From: Roseateles oligotrophus | GTDB taxonomy: Bacteria; Pseudomonadota; Gammaproteobacteria; Burkholderiales; Burkholderiaceae_C | Reading direction: 5' to 3' | Assembly: GCF_025717515.1 (NCBI RefSeq) | Contig: NZ_JAJIRN010000004.1 | Coordinates: forward strand, 310,001-374,000 | DNA length: 64,000 nt | Shown: positions 24,384 to 33,733 of the stretch, one piece after another | Layout of the letters: every line of letters starts with the position of its first letter | Position numbering within the stretch: the stretch's first letter is position 1 | Made by a program: the position numbers and the translations under genes | Notes under the pieces: generated by a model | What the model was told of the DNA's origin: nothing | What the model saw: only the letters and a program-made list of their open reading frames with translations | Database searches by the model: none

Positions 24384-26768
24384 ATGAGCGAAGCCAAAAA
24401 GACTGCCCCTCGAACCGCCAAGTCCGAGACCCCACCCAAAAAACACAACACCGCCTTGTCCGTGTTGGGCCGCACGGTTTCTTGGTTGATTGGGTTGACG
24501 CTTGCCGGCGTGTTTTCGGTATTGATGCTGATCGCCCTGGCGCTCGCTATGGCCTACCCCAATCTGCCCGACATCAGCGGCCTGACGGATTACCGCCCCA
24601 AGCTGCCAATGCGGGTTTTGTCCAGCGACGGCGTTTTGCTGGGCGAATTCGGGGAGGAGCGGCGCAACTTTCAATCCATCAAGGAAATCCCCAAGCGCAT
24701 GCAAGACGCCGTCTTGGCGATTGAAGACGCACGCTTTTATCAGCATGGCGGTGTCGACTATCTGGGCGTCATCCGGGCCGGCTTGGCCAATTTCGGCGAG
24801 TCGCGCAGCCAAGGCGCATCGACCATCACCATGCAGGTGGCGCGCAACTTCTACTTGTCGACGGAAAAAACCCTGACCCGCAAGATTTACGAAATCCTGC
24901 TGGCCTTGAAGATCGAGAACGCACTCAGCAAGGATGAGATTCTCGAGATCTATATGAACCAGATCTTCTTGGGCCACCGTTCTTACGGCTTTGCGGCCGC
25001 CAGCGAGGTCTATTTCGGCAAACCGCTGCGTGACATTTCGATCGCCGAAGCCGCGATGTTGGCGGGTCTACCCAAGGCGCCGTCGGCCTACAACCCCATC
25101 AACAACCTGAAGCGCGCCACCATCCGCCAGCAATACATCATCGAACGGATGCTGGAAAACGGCTTCATCACCGAAGATCAACGGGATGCCGCCAAGGCCG
25201 AAAAACTGGTCTTCCGCCCACCGGCCGAGTCACCGCAACATGCCGAATTCGCGGCCGAGGCCGCTCGGGGCCTGATGTTCAGCCAATACGGCGAAGAGGC
25301 CTACACGCGCGGCCTGAATGTCTACCTGACCGTGCACGCCGACGAACAAACCATCGCCTACCGCGCCCTGCGGCGTGGCATCATGGATTTTGAGCGGCGC
25401 CAGGTCTACCGCGGCCCGGAAGCCTATGTCGACCTGCCGAGCGATCCGAAGGCTCTGGATGTGCGCATTGCCGAAGCATTGGCCGACCACCCGGCCAATG
25501 ATGAGTTGCTGGCCGCCGTGGTGCTCGAGGCCGACGCGCGCAAGGTCGTGGCGGCGCTGCAAAGCGGCGAAACCCTGAACCTGACCGGCGAGGGGCTGAA
25601 GCCGGCCACTTCGGGCTTGAGCGACAAGGGCAACCCCAAGACCCGGATCCGCCGCGGCGCCGTCATTCGCGTCATCAAAACGGGCAAGGCCGGCAAGGAA
25701 GAATGGAGCATCACACAACTGCCCGAAGTCGAGGGCGCCTTCATCTCGATGGACCCGCGAGACGGCCGAATTCGCGCCATGGTCGGCGGTTTTGACTACG
25801 CCAAAAACAAGTTCAACCATGTGACGCAAGCCTGGCGCCAACCCGGCTCAAGCTTCAAGCCTTTCATCTATTCCGCCGCACTGGAAAAAGGCTTCACGCC
25901 CAGCACCGTGGTCAACGATGCGCCGCTTTTCTTCAGTGCAGCCACCACCGGCAGCCAGCCCTGGGAGCCGAAAAACTATGACGGTACCTTTGAAGGCGCG
26001 ATGCCACTGCGCCGTGCTTTGGCCAAATCGAAGAATATGGTGTCGATTCGAATCCTCAATTCGATCGGCGTCGGCTTTGCCCAACAATGGCTGACCCGCT
26101 TTGGTTTTGAGGCCGAAAAACACCCCGCCTATTTGACAATGGCCTTGGGCGCCGGCTCGGTCACACCGATGCAAATGGCTCAGGGCTACGCGGTGTTTGC
26201 CAATGGCGGGCACCGTGTCGCGCCGCAATTGATCGCCAAGCTGACCGACAACAAGGGCCGTCTGCTGTATGAGGCAGCCCCGGTCCAACTCGGCGAAGAG
26301 TCGCGCACCATTGAGGCCAGAAATGCCTTCTTGATGAGCAGCCTGCTGCAAGAAGTGACCCGAAGCGGCACCGCAGCCAAGGCGCAAGCCCAGCTGAAGC
26401 GGCCGGACATCTACGGCAAGACCGGCACAACCAACGACTCAATGGATGCCTGGTTTGCCGGCTACCAAAAAGAGGTGGTAGCGGTGGTCTGGATCGGCTA
26501 CGACCAGCCCCGCAAGCTGGGAGACCGGGAAACCGGCGGCGGCCTTTCGCTGCCGATCTGGATCGAATACATGGGCTTTGCCCTGCGCGGTGTTGCGGTC
26601 TCGGAGCCATCGGCGCCGGAGGGTGTATTGAACGTCAACGGCGAATGGTACTTTGACGAGTTCAGCGGCAAGGCCGGTGTTCCGGCCCTCAGCGACGATG
26701 AGGCTCACTTGCCCAAGGCAGCCGGGGATGACGAGAAGAAGAGCATTCTCGATATGTTCAAACGCTAA
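24384..26768 (+). CDS. ponA: Penicillin-binding protein 1A, bifunctional glycosyltransferase/transpeptidase
   Basis: 794 residues. It polymerises lipid II and cross-links peptidoglycan at the outer face of the inner membrane. Order: cytoplasmic tail rich in Lys/Pro; membrane helix 33-57; GT51 domain with catalytic E114 (IEDARFYQH), STITMQVARN and KIYEILLALKIE; a PBP1A-type OB insert; and the transpeptidase domain with S489-S-F-K492, S549-K-N551 and K679-T-G. All catalytic motifs are intact. The 3' end overlaps convergent cyaY by 11 bases. The start ATG follows CCGGAGGCCC. Confidence 0.97.
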   Translation: MSEAKKTAPRTAKSETPPKKHNTALSVLGRTVSWLIGLTLAGVFSVLMLIALALAMAYPNLPDISGLTDYRPKLPMRVLSSDGVLLGEFGEERRNFQSIKEIPKRMQDAVLAIEDARFYQHGGVDYLGVIRAGLANFGESRSQGASTITMQVARNFYLSTEKTLTRKIYEILLALKIENALSKDEILEIYMNQIFLGHRSYGFAAASEVYFGKPLRDISIAEAAMLAGLPKAPSAYNPINNLKRATIRQQYIIERMLENGFITEDQRDAAKAEKLVFRPPAESPQHAEFAAEAARGLMFSQYGEEAYTRGLNVYLTVHADEQTIAYRALRRGIMDFERRQVYRGPEAYVDLPSDPKALDVRIAEALADHPANDELLAAVVLEADARKVVAALQSGETLNLTGEGLKPATSGLSDKGNPKTRIRRGAVIRVIKTGKAGKEEWSITQLPEVEGAFISMDPRDGRIRAMVGGFDYAKNKFNHVTQAWRQPGSSFKPFIYSAALEKGFTPSTVVNDAPLFFSAATTGSQPWEPKNYDGTFEGAMPLRRALAKSKNMVSIRILNSIGVGFAQQWLTRFGFEAEKHPAYLTMALGAGSVTPMQMAQGYAVFANGGHRVAPQLIAKLTDNKGRLLYEAAPVQLGEESRTIEARNAFLMSSLLQEVTRSGTAAKAQAQLKRPDIYGKTGTTNDSMDAWFAGYQKEVVAVVWIGYDQPRKLGDRETGGGLSLPIWIEYMGFALRGVAVSEPSAPEGVLNVNGEWYFDEFSGKAGVPALSDDEAHLPKAAGDDEKKSILDMFKR

Positions 26769-27105
26769 AGTTCAGCGGCTTGCCGCCCTGGGCGCTGGCC
26801 TGGGCGGCAAGCATGGCGAGAAACTCGGCGCCGGTTTTGGTATCGAGCCAAAGTCCGTCCACATAACGGAAGTGGAAACCGCCCGCCTTTGCCGCCATCC
26901 ACAGCTCTTGCAAGGGCGCCTGGGTGTTGAGGATGATTTTGCTGCCGCCGGCGAAGCTCAACTCCAGCAGGCCGCCGCTGCGGTGGCTGTCGATGTCGAT
27001 CACATCGCTGTCCAGCCAGGTGTCAATTTTGGCCTCGATGTGATCCAGCATCGCCCGCGTCTTGGCGAGGTATTCGGCGTCGGTGAGTGGCGTGGCAGCT
27101 GACAT
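26758..27105 (-). CDS. cyaY: CyaY, bacterial frataxin
   Basis: 115 residues. The frataxin fold is recognised by the acidic first helix (TDAEYLAKTRAMLDHIEAKIDTW), the DVIDIDSHRSGGLLELSF strand, and the motif QAPLQELWMAAKAGGFHF with a conserved Trp. CyaY binds iron and modulates the IscS/IscU Fe-S assembly machine. It is divergent from lptM (18 bases apart) as in many proteobacteria, and overlaps the ponA 3' end. Confidence 0.95.
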   Translation of the reverse strand: MSAATPLTDAEYLAKTRAMLDHIEAKIDTWLDSDVIDIDSHRSGGLLELSFAGGSKIILNTQAPLQELWMAAKAGGFHFRYVDGLWLDTKTGAEFLAMLAAQASAQGGKPLNFSV

Positions 27106-27123
27106 GGGCGATAAACTTCCGCA

Positions 27124-27294
27124 ATGATGATGAAAACATTCAAGATGGCGGCCAGTGTATTCCCGTCAAACCTCTTCGGTGCACGGACAGCGCTGCTGCT
27201 GGGGCTGTTGCTTTGCTTGACAGGCTGCGGGCAAAAAGGCCCGCTGCGCCTGCCCGAGCCGACGCCCGCCGCGTCCAGCCCGAGCAAATCTTGA
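27124..27294 (+). CDS. lptM: LptM (YifL)-type small lipoprotein
   Basis: 56 residues from three successive ATG codons at 27124. A hydrophobic stretch (ALLLGLLLCLTG) leads to the lipobox LTGC and the hallmark CGQKGPLRLPEP, which identifies LptM; only a short Pro/Ser tail follows. In E. coli LptM binds and helps mature the LptD-LptE LPS translocon in the outer membrane. The first ATG to use is unclear; no good ribosome site is visible. Normally lysA follows lptM; here the next gene (dppF) is convergent and starts after seven bases. Confidence 0.9.
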   Translation: MMMKTFKMAASVFPSNLFGARTALLLGLLLCLTGCGQKGPLRLPEPTPAASSPSKS

Positions 27295-27301
27295 TAGACC
27301 C

Positions 27302-28288
27302 TTAAATCTCCGCCTCGTGGCAGGCCACCGCCACGCCCTTGAACTGGCGCATCAACGGGCGCTCGCTCTTGCAGCGTTCGGTAGCCTTGGGGCAGCGCGG
27401 ATGAAAACTGCAACCGCTCGGTGGATTGAGCGGATTCGGCACCTCGCCTTGCACCGGCGTGCGGGCCCTGCCCGTCATATGGATGTCGGGAATCGCATCC
27501 AGCAACATGCGTGTGTAAGGATGGCGCGGGCGGGCGAATAGCTCGGCCTTGTCGGCCAACTCGACCAAGCGGCCCAAGTACATCACGCCGACCTGATCGG
27601 CCACATGGCGCACCACCGCCAAGTTGTGCGAAATGAAGAGATAGGTCAACCCATTGCTGCGCTGCAAATCCTTCATGATGTTGAGCACCTGCGCCTGCAC
27701 CGATACATCCAGCGCCGAGGTCGGCTCGTCGCAGACCAGGAACTCGGGTTGCGTCGCCAGCGCCCGCGCAATCGAGATGCGCTGACGCTGCCCACCCGAG
27801 AACTGATGCGGAAACTTCTCGCGGTCAACCGGCGACAAACCGACCGAACTCAACAACTCGCCGACACGCGCCCGCTGCGCCTCCAAGCCCACCACCAGGC
27901 CATGCTCCCGCAAGGGCTCGGCCACGATGTCCTGCACCTTCCAGCGCGGATTCAAGGACGCGTAAGGGTCCTGAAAGATCATCTGCATGCGCCGCCGCAA
28001 GGCCAGCGCGCCGTTCGATGCCAGCGTCTTGGCGGTGTCGATGCCGTCGAACTCCACCGTACCGCGGCTTGGCTCATACAGGCCCACCAACAGGCGCGCC
28101 ACCGTACTTTTTCCGCAGCCTGACTCACCCACCAGCGCGAGCGTCTTGCCGCGCTCGATACTGAAGCTGACGCCGTCCACCGCATGCACAAACTGCCGGC
28201 TCTTGCGCTCAATCACCCGGTTCAACCAGGGCGGCGAGACATCGAAAATCTTCGCCAGGTCTTTGACCTCGACCAAGGGCTTGCTCAT
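27302..28288 (-). CDS. dppF: Dipeptide/oligopeptide ABC transporter ATP-binding protein (DppF type)
   Basis: 328 residues from the ATG at 28288, overlapping the dppD stop (ATGA). ATPase motifs: Walker [11 protein letters not shown]-loop [10 protein letters not shown], signature [15 protein letters not shown], Walker [13 protein letters not shown] and the H-loop ISHN. The C-terminal oligopeptide-transporter region (HPYTRMLL... [14 protein letters not shown]) contains the cysteines found in DppD/DppF/OppD/OppF proteins, some of which bind an Fe-S cluster. With DppD it forms the ATPase pair for the DppBC channel. Confidence 0.93.
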   Translation of the reverse strand: MSKPLVEVKDLAKIFDVSPPWLNRVIERKSRQFVHAVDGVSFSIERGKTLALVGESGCGKSTVARLLVGLYEPSRGTVEFDGIDTAKTLASNGALALRRRMQMIFQDPYASLNPRWKVQDIVAEPLREHGLVVGLEAQRARVGELLSSVGLSPVDREKFPHQFSGGQRQRISIARALATQPEFLVCDEPTSALDVSVQAQVLNIMKDLQRSNGLTYLFISHNLAVVRHVADQVGVMYLGRLVELADKAELFARPRHPYTRMLLDAIPDIHMTGRARTPVQGEVPNPLNPPSGCSFHPRCPKATERCKSERPLMRQFKGVAVACHEAEI

Positions 28289-29268
28289 ACCGAAGCCTCC
28301 TGTGCATTGGCGCGCAGCCAGCAAGCCGCGCTCGTGTTGCCCATGACCGTGATTTCGGGCCGCTCGACCCTGCAGCGCTCAAACACCTGCGGGCAACGTG
28401 GGTTGTAAGCGCAGCCCAGCGGTATCGCGTTCAGCCGCGGCATCGCGCCGTCGATTTGCAAGAGGCGCTCACGGTCCTCGTCCATCGCAGGAATGGCGCC
28501 CATCAGGCCGGCCGTATAGGGGTGGCTTGGCTGGTGAATGACGCTGTGCACCGGCCCGATTTCGGCCACCCGGCCGGCGTAAAGCACCGCCACGCGGTCG
28601 CAGGTTTCGGCGATCACACCCATATCGTGAGTCACCAGCATCACCGCCGCGCCCTGCTCCTTGCAGACGCGCTTGAGCAGGGCAATGATTTGCGCCTGTA
28701 TCGACACATCCAGCGCCGTGGTCGGCTCGTCCGCCACGATCAGCTTCGGGCTGCCCGCCAGCGCCAACGCAATCACGACCCGCTGGCGCATGCCACCCGA
28801 GAACTGGTGCGGGTACTGATCGATGCGAGCCTCGGCGGCCGGGATACCGGTCTGCTCCAGCAACTCGATCGCCCGCTTGCGGGCCTGAGCTTGGCTCAGA
28901 TTCAAGTGCGTCGTGATGGTTTCCATCAATTGCCGCCCGACCGTGTAGAGCGGATTCAAGGAGGTCAGCGGATCCTGAAAAATTGCCCCGATTTGGCGTC
29001 CACGGATCTTGCGCATCTCGTCATAGGGCAAGTTGTCGATGCGCCGTCCTTCGAGCAGGATTTCGCCCGAAGCGATACGCCCCGGCGGGTCGAGCAGGCC
29101 AATGATGGCCGCACCGGTCAGCGACTTGCCGGCCCCGGACTCGCCCACCACACCGAGAATTTCACCCGGGGCAATATCGAAATTGACGTCATCCAGCGCC
29201 AGCAAGGTTCCATGCCGGGTGGGGAATTCAACCCGCAGATGGCGGACTTCTAAAAGTGCTTGAGTCAT
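28285..29268 (-). CDS. dppD: Dipeptide/oligopeptide ABC transporter ATP-binding protein (DppD type)
   Basis: 327 residues. Walker [12 protein letters not shown]-loop [10 protein letters not shown], signature [15 protein letters not shown], Walker [13 protein letters not shown] and H-loop VTHD are all intact. The C-terminal motif HPYTAGLM... [14 protein letters not shown] marks the peptide/nickel transporter subfamily. The start at 29268 is 11 bases after the dppC stop. The transported substrate cannot be read from the ATPase. Confidence 0.93.
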   Translation of the reverse strand: MTQALLEVRHLRVEFPTRHGTLLALDDVNFDIAPGEILGVVGESGAGKSLTGAAIIGLLDPPGRIASGEILLEGRRIDNLPYDEMRKIRGRQIGAIFQDPLTSLNPLYTVGRQLMETITTHLNLSQAQARKRAIELLEQTGIPAAEARIDQYPHQFSGGMRQRVVIALALAGSPKLIVADEPTTALDVSIQAQIIALLKRVCKEQGAAVMLVTHDMGVIAETCDRVAVLYAGRVAEIGPVHSVIHQPSHPYTAGLMGAIPAMDEDRERLLQIDGAMPRLNAIPLGCAYNPRCPQVFERCRVERPEITVMGNTSAACWLRANAQEASV

Positions 29269-29279
29269 GGGAAAATTTT

Positions 29280-30215
29280 TCAGCGAAGGCGTGGGTTGAG
29301 CGCGTCGCGCAGCCAGTCACCCAAGAGGTTCACGCTCAAGGCGATCAGCACCAGCATGGCGCCGGGCCAGATCGTGATCCACCATTCGCCGGAGAACAAA
29401 AAGTCATTGCCGACGCGGATCAAGGTGCCCAGCGAGGGGCTGGTCGGCGGCACGCCGACGCCCAAAAATGACAGCGTAGCCTCGGTGATGATGGCGGCCG
29501 CCACCTGAATGGTGGCCAACACCAGCACCGGCCCCAAGACATTGGGCAGTACATGGCGGCGCATGATGCGGCCCGGCGCCACACCGATCACGCGAGCGGC
29601 CTGCACATATTCCTTGTTGCGCTCCACCATCGTCGTGCCGCGCACCGTGCGCGCGTACTGAACCCAGCCGGTCAAGGAGATCGCCAGAATCAAGACCAAG
29701 AAAGCCAGGCTGTCATGCGCGTTCGGAAACATCGCCCGACCGACGCCGTCGATCAACAAGGCGATCAGGATCGAGGGGAAAGACAGCATCACGTCGCAGA
29801 TGCGCATGATGAAGGCATCGATCTTGCCGCCGACAAAGCCCGACAGCAGGCCCAGCCCCACGCCTATCGTCATCGAAAGCAGCACCGAGGCGAAGCCAAC
29901 GAACAGAGATATGCGTGCGCCATACATCAGCGCCGACAGCAGATCCCGCCCCTGGTCATCGGTGCCGAGCAGGTATTTGCTGCTGCCGCCTTCCATCCAA
30001 GCGGGAGGCAGGCGCGAATCCATCAACTCCAGCGAGGCCAGATCAAAGGGATTGTGCGGGGCAATGAATTCGGCAAACAGCGCGCAAAAAATGCAGATGA
30101 AGGCGATCACGGCCGCTACCATCGCCACCGGTGACGAGCGGAAGGAATGCCAGACATCGCCGGCAAAGAAGCGGCTCAGCGCGCCGGGCGCAACAGTTGA
30201 AGCAACAGAACTCAT
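29280..30215 (-). CDS. dppC: Dipeptide-type ABC transporter permease (DppC type)
   Basis: 311 residues from the ATG at 30215. The N-terminal OppC region (FFAGDVWHSFRSSPVAMVAAVIAFICIFCALFA) is followed by the conserved loop LLGTDDQGRDLLSALMYGARISL and the permease core with about five helices. The EAA motif region reads EYVQAARVIGVAPGRIMRRHVLPN. No clear ribosome site precedes the ATG. Inner-membrane partner of DppB. Confidence 0.93.
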   Translation of the reverse strand: MSSVASTVAPGALSRFFAGDVWHSFRSSPVAMVAAVIAFICIFCALFAEFIAPHNPFDLASLELMDSRLPPAWMEGGSSKYLLGTDDQGRDLLSALMYGARISLFVGFASVLLSMTIGVGLGLLSGFVGGKIDAFIMRICDVMLSFPSILIALLIDGVGRAMFPNAHDSLAFLVLILAISLTGWVQYARTVRGTTMVERNKEYVQAARVIGVAPGRIMRRHVLPNVLGPVLVLATIQVAAAIITEATLSFLGVGVPPTSPSLGTLIRVGNDFLFSGEWWITIWPGAMLVLIALSVNLLGDWLRDALNPRLR

Positions 30216-30258
30216 GCAGGAAGGAACTCGGCTGACGGTCGGGTTTCGGATAGAGATA

Positions 30259-31236
30259 TCAATGCGCCTTGCCTTCGACACGCAAACGGGGGTCGACAGC
30301 AAAGTAAAGCAGATCCACCAAGAGATTGATGGTCACGAAGATGAAGGAGATCAGACACAGATACGCCGCCATCACCGGAATGTCGGCAAACTGCACCGCT
30401 TGAATAAACAGCAAGCCCATGCCGGGCCATTGGAAAACCGTCTCGGTGATGATGGCGAACGCGATCAAGGAGCCGAGTTGCAAGCCGGTGATGGTGATCA
30501 CGGGCACCAAGGTGTTTTTCAGTGCGTGACCGAAATAAACTATGTTGTTGCTCAGGCCCCGCGCGCGGGCGAACTTGATGTAGTCGGTGCGCAGCACTTC
30601 GAGCATCTCGGCGCGCACCAGGCGCATGATCAAGGTCAGCTGAAACACCGACAAAGTGATCGCCGGCAGTAGCACATGGCGCAAGCCGTCGGCCGTCAAA
30701 AGCCCGGTGGTCCAAGTACCGAAGGCGGTCACATCGCCGCGCCCGAAGCTAGGCAGCCATTTCAGCCAGACCGCGAACACCAGAATCAGCAAAATGCCGA
30801 TTAAAAAGGTGGGCAACGAAACGCCCAAAAGCGAAAACATCATCAGCAGTTGCGAGCTTGCCCGGCCACGCCGCAGCGCCGCATACACGCCCAGCGGGAT
30901 GCCCACCCCGAGCGCGATCAGGCCGGCCACCATCGACAGCTCCAAGGTGGCCGGAAAACGTTCGACGATCAAGCTCGAGACCTTGCGCCCCTGGCGCAGA
31001 CTGAGCCCAAACTCACCCTGCAGCGCATTGCCGATGAAGCGCGCAAACTGCACCGGGAATGGCGCATCCAGACCGAGGTCATGACGCAAGGCCACGCGTT
31101 GTTCTTCGGTCGCATCTTGGCCCAGCAAATTGGTGACAGGATCACCCACGTACTGGAACAGCATGAAAGCAATGAAGGCCACCGTCAGCATGACGATGAT
31201 GGCTTGGACCAGGCGTCGGAGAATAAAAACTAGCAT
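30259..31236 (-). CDS. dppB: Dipeptide-type ABC transporter permease (DppB type)
   Basis: 325 residues from the ATG at 31236 (a TTG at 31257 is less likely). Typical DppB N-terminus MLVFILRRLVQAIIVMLTVAFIAF, then GDP, the loop LGLDAPFPVQFARFI, six predicted helices and the EAA motif YIKFARARGLSNNIVYFGHALKNTL. It is the first gene of the dppBCDF run. No periplasmic binding protein gene precedes it, and the 173 bases upstream hold no clear feature. Confidence 0.93.
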   Translation of the reverse strand: MLVFILRRLVQAIIVMLTVAFIAFMLFQYVGDPVTNLLGQDATEEQRVALRHDLGLDAPFPVQFARFIGNALQGEFGLSLRQGRKVSSLIVERFPATLELSMVAGLIALGVGIPLGVYAALRRGRASSQLLMMFSLLGVSLPTFLIGILLILVFAVWLKWLPSFGRGDVTAFGTWTTGLLTADGLRHVLLPAITLSVFQLTLIMRLVRAEMLEVLRTDYIKFARARGLSNNIVYFGHALKNTLVPVITITGLQLGSLIAFAIITETVFQWPGMGLLFIQAVQFADIPVMAAYLCLISFIFVTINLLVDLLYFAVDPRLRVEGKAH

Positions 31237-31409
31237 GTACAGGAGGGCTGGTGGCAAGCAGGCGAGCGACGCAAAACGCCGGCTGCCTCGAAACTTGGGT
31301 TATTGGGACTTGCGCTCAAAGCTGCGACATGATGGCGAAGAGCCGCATTCGCCACAAACGGGTAAGCCCTTAGAACCCATCGAGTCCATCGAGCGGGCAC
31401 AGTGTGCCA

Positions 31410-32177
31410 TCAAAGTTGCAGGCTTCCCTTGAGTGCTTGTTGCTCGGTATCCAGCAACAAAATATTGCCATAACAGGCTTCGGCTCGGCTGCGGGTGTTG
31501 TCCCCGTCCGTCATCATGGCCATGGAGCTGAGCCTGCCCGGCGTTTCGCCAAAAGCCTTGATGTAGTCGGCCCGGACGTCCCGACGCAGGCGCTGCCAAC
31601 GGCCTTGCCCGCCAAGACCAGAGCCGACGACAATTTTGCGAATGCGATCGCTGCGGGCACTGATCAATACCGTCTCGGGCGCAGCATTGGCGTCCCACAC
31701 ATACATCAGCGTCGCAAACGGAGGAGGCTCGCCGGTCAAGGTTTGCACCAATTCGAACTGCATGCGGTTGCGCAGGGACAAGCGGCTTTCGTCGCCATCA
31801 AAGCCCAAGAGCAAGCGCGCCGGCGCATCATCTGTGTCGGGATCAAGCACCGTGGCCCTCAGGTCGAGGGCCTGTATCCACCAATCAAACTGCAGTGCAG
31901 CCAGTTGCTCCGACTCGATCTTCAGCGAACGGCGCCATAGACTGACAGACTGTGACGCCTTGGCCAGCACACAGTCCTGCCCGCCGCGATGTCCCATCGA
32001 GTACTCGGTCGAGCGCTTGCCGGGCAACTCGCGGGCCGACCAATCCGCTAACTCTGCAGGCATAGACAAGGGCTTCTGGTGCCCCGGAGTAGCGCAACCA
32101 AACAACAAGCCGAGCAGGCCCATTGCCCCAAAATGGGGTATTGAACTAAGCAATTGAGACCGGCTTTGCTTGGGCAT
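31410..32177 (-). CDS. DUF3047-type lipoprotein
   Basis: 255 residues with a lipobox (LLFGC at about residues 24-28), so a predicted periplasm-facing lipoprotein. The body (ELPGKRSTEY, LRWxxx-like SLWRRSLKIE, FDWWIQAL, DDAPARLLLGFDGD, LMYVWD, VVGSGLGGQGRWQRLRRDVRADYIKAFGE) matches the DUF3047 pattern as I know it. This beta-rich family has no established function. It stands alone between the dpp operon and the first porin, in the same direction. Confidence 0.7.
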   Translation of the reverse strand: MPKQSRSQLLSSIPHFGAMGLLGLLFGCATPGHQKPLSMPAELADWSARELPGKRSTEYSMGHRGGQDCVLAKASQSVSLWRRSLKIESEQLAALQFDWWIQALDLRATVLDPDTDDAPARLLLGFDGDESRLSLRNRMQFELVQTLTGEPPPFATLMYVWDANAAPETVLISARSDRIRKIVVGSGLGGQGRWQRLRRDVRADYIKAFGETPGRLSSMAMMTDGDNTRSRAEACYGNILLLDTEQQALKGSLQL

Positions 32178-32226
32178 GGCTTCAGTATACGAAGACCGAA
32201 GTCATTCAAAAAATACCACCCACATG

Positions 32227-32249
32227 AAAACGGGCCGCATTGCGGCCCG
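32227..32249 (-). terminator. Terminator after the first porin gene
   Basis: CGGGCCGCA and TGCGGCCCG pair with almost no loop (32231-32249); on the minus strand a short T4 run follows. It lies 48 bases downstream of the porin stop. Confidence 0.65.
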
Positions 32250-32296
32250 AAGTTCAATTCGCAGCACTCAAATTGAGCCCGCGGATGCAGCTTCGG

Positions 32297-33538
32297 TCAG
32301 AAGCGGTGACGCAAGCTCACGCCAAAGCTATTGGAATCGGTACCGGCACTGGTAGTCACACCGCCCAAGAAACCGGCGCCGCCTGGAGCCATTTGACCCA
32401 GACCCTTGTTATCAAAGTGGGTCAGCACCGCGTTCATATCGGTACGCTTGGAAAAAGAGTAGGTGTAAGCAACCCCGTAGGACTGGGTGTCGGCATTAGC
32501 CTTTGTCTTATCGTCAAGCTTCGAATAGGCGGTGTAGAAGGTATTGGCGCCCATCGTCATTTTGTAGCCGATATGCATCAGCACGGAGTCTTGCTTGAAT
32601 GCATTGATGAAGGCAGTTGACACCAAGCCGGCAAATGGAGCCGTTTGCGGGCTGCCCAACAATGAGGCGCGAATACCGCCCAAGCCGGAAGGATTGTCAT
32701 CCTTGGCCGTGACATACATCGCGCTCAACTTCCCCGGGCCAAGTGCAGCAGAAGCGCCAAGGACCAGATTTTTCAGCGACTTTTGGCCATTCTCGTTTTC
32801 ACGCTCTTGATAGCCGAAGCCGACCGTGAAGGCGTCCGAGCGGTAATAGCTCATCAGACCCATGAAATGGCCCTGCGAGGCCGAACCCTCACCGGCGGCC
32901 ACCATGGCGGCGGCGGTGAAACCACCTGTCTGAATTCCGTATTGCACCGAGTTGCTTTGGCGAATGTCGATCGCGGAAGGAAAGCTGGCAACTTGACCAG
33001 CAGCCAAGCTGGACTGGGTCTGCATGATGTCAAACTCGGCCTGCATCAAATACGCTGGCGTGTACTGACGCCCAGCGGACACGGCACCAACCGGCGTCAC
33101 CAAGCGAACATAGGCTTGACGGTCCCAGAAATTATTGGCCACATTGACACCGAATCCGGCACCAACCTGAGCTGCAACACCCGTCACTATTGGCTGTAAC
33201 TGAGCCGGCAAGCCCAACAATTTGGCCTGATTCATGCGATCAGGCAATTGCGAACCCGACACGGGGCGATTGCCGGTGGCGCCGGAGTCGGCCTCAAGAC
33301 GATTCTCAAGCGTGAACCCAGCAATGAAACCGCCACCCAAATCCTCGGTGCCGCGCACACCCAAACGTGAACCATCCATGATGCCGCTAACCACCTGCGT
33401 CACGTTGCCACCGCGAACGCCCGAGGTGTTCGTCACACCAGCCTCGACGATGCCATACAAGGTCACGCTGCTGCTCTGCGCCCAGGCGGCGGAGGTGCTG
33501 ATGGCCAATAAGCTGAGGGCAAGATAGGACTTCTTCAT
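32297..33538 (-). CDS. Gram-negative porin (beta-proteobacterial type), first of two
   Basis: 413 residues. The signal peptide MKKSYLALSLLAISTSAAWAQ is followed by the beta-proteobacterial porin start SSVTLYGIVEAGV, the loop SRLGVRGTEDLGGGFIAGFTLE, and a C-terminal strand ending SLRHRF with the terminal Phe needed for outer-membrane assembly. It is longer than its neighbour and has little identity to it outside the conserved strands. Predicted trimeric 16-strand general porin of the outer membrane; the specific solute is unknown. The ATG at 33538 has CAGGAG upstream. Confidence 0.92.
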   Translation of the reverse strand: MKKSYLALSLLAISTSAAWAQSSSVTLYGIVEAGVTNTSGVRGGNVTQVVSGIMDGSRLGVRGTEDLGGGFIAGFTLENRLEADSGATGNRPVSGSQLPDRMNQAKLLGLPAQLQPIVTGVAAQVGAGFGVNVANNFWDRQAYVRLVTPVGAVSAGRQYTPAYLMQAEFDIMQTQSSLAAGQVASFPSAIDIRQSNSVQYGIQTGGFTAAAMVAAGEGSASQGHFMGLMSYYRSDAFTVGFGYQERENENGQKSLKNLVLGASAALGPGKLSAMYVTAKDDNPSGLGGIRASLLGSPQTAPFAGLVSTAFINAFKQDSVLMHIGYKMTMGANTFYTAYSKLDDKTKANADTQSYGVAYTYSFSKRTDMNAVLTHFDNKGLGQMAPGGAGFLGGVTTSAGTDSNSFGVSLRHRF

Positions 33539-33635
33539 GGGTATCTCCTGTTATCAGATTCGAATGAATTGATTCTGAAGGATCCGAGTCACGCTGAGGG
33601 GCAGGTGTTGCGAGCCCCCCACAAGCGCTAACCCT

Positions 33636-33649
33636 GTCACCTAGGTGAC
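33636..33649. promoter_or_regulatory. Perfect 14-base palindrome upstream of the first porin gene
   Basis: GTCACCTAGGTGAC, with outer arms AGCGC and GCGCT at unequal distance. It lies 98 bases before the porin ATG and before the terminator of the second porin. Likely an operator; the regulator is unknown. Confidence 0.4.
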
Positions 33650-33664
33650 TTGCGCTGTCTGTTG

Positions 33665-33695
33665 ACCCATAAAAAAACCGCCCGAAGGCGGTTTT
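33665..33695 (-). terminator. Terminator after the second porin gene
   Basis: AAAACCGCC and GGCGGTTTT pair around a CGAA loop (33674-33695); read on the minus strand the stem is followed by a T7 run. It lies 39 bases after the porin stop. Confidence 0.9.
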
Positions 33696-33733
33696 ACTCA
33701 TCAACAGGCCCACGGGCCCATCAAACGCAGAAC

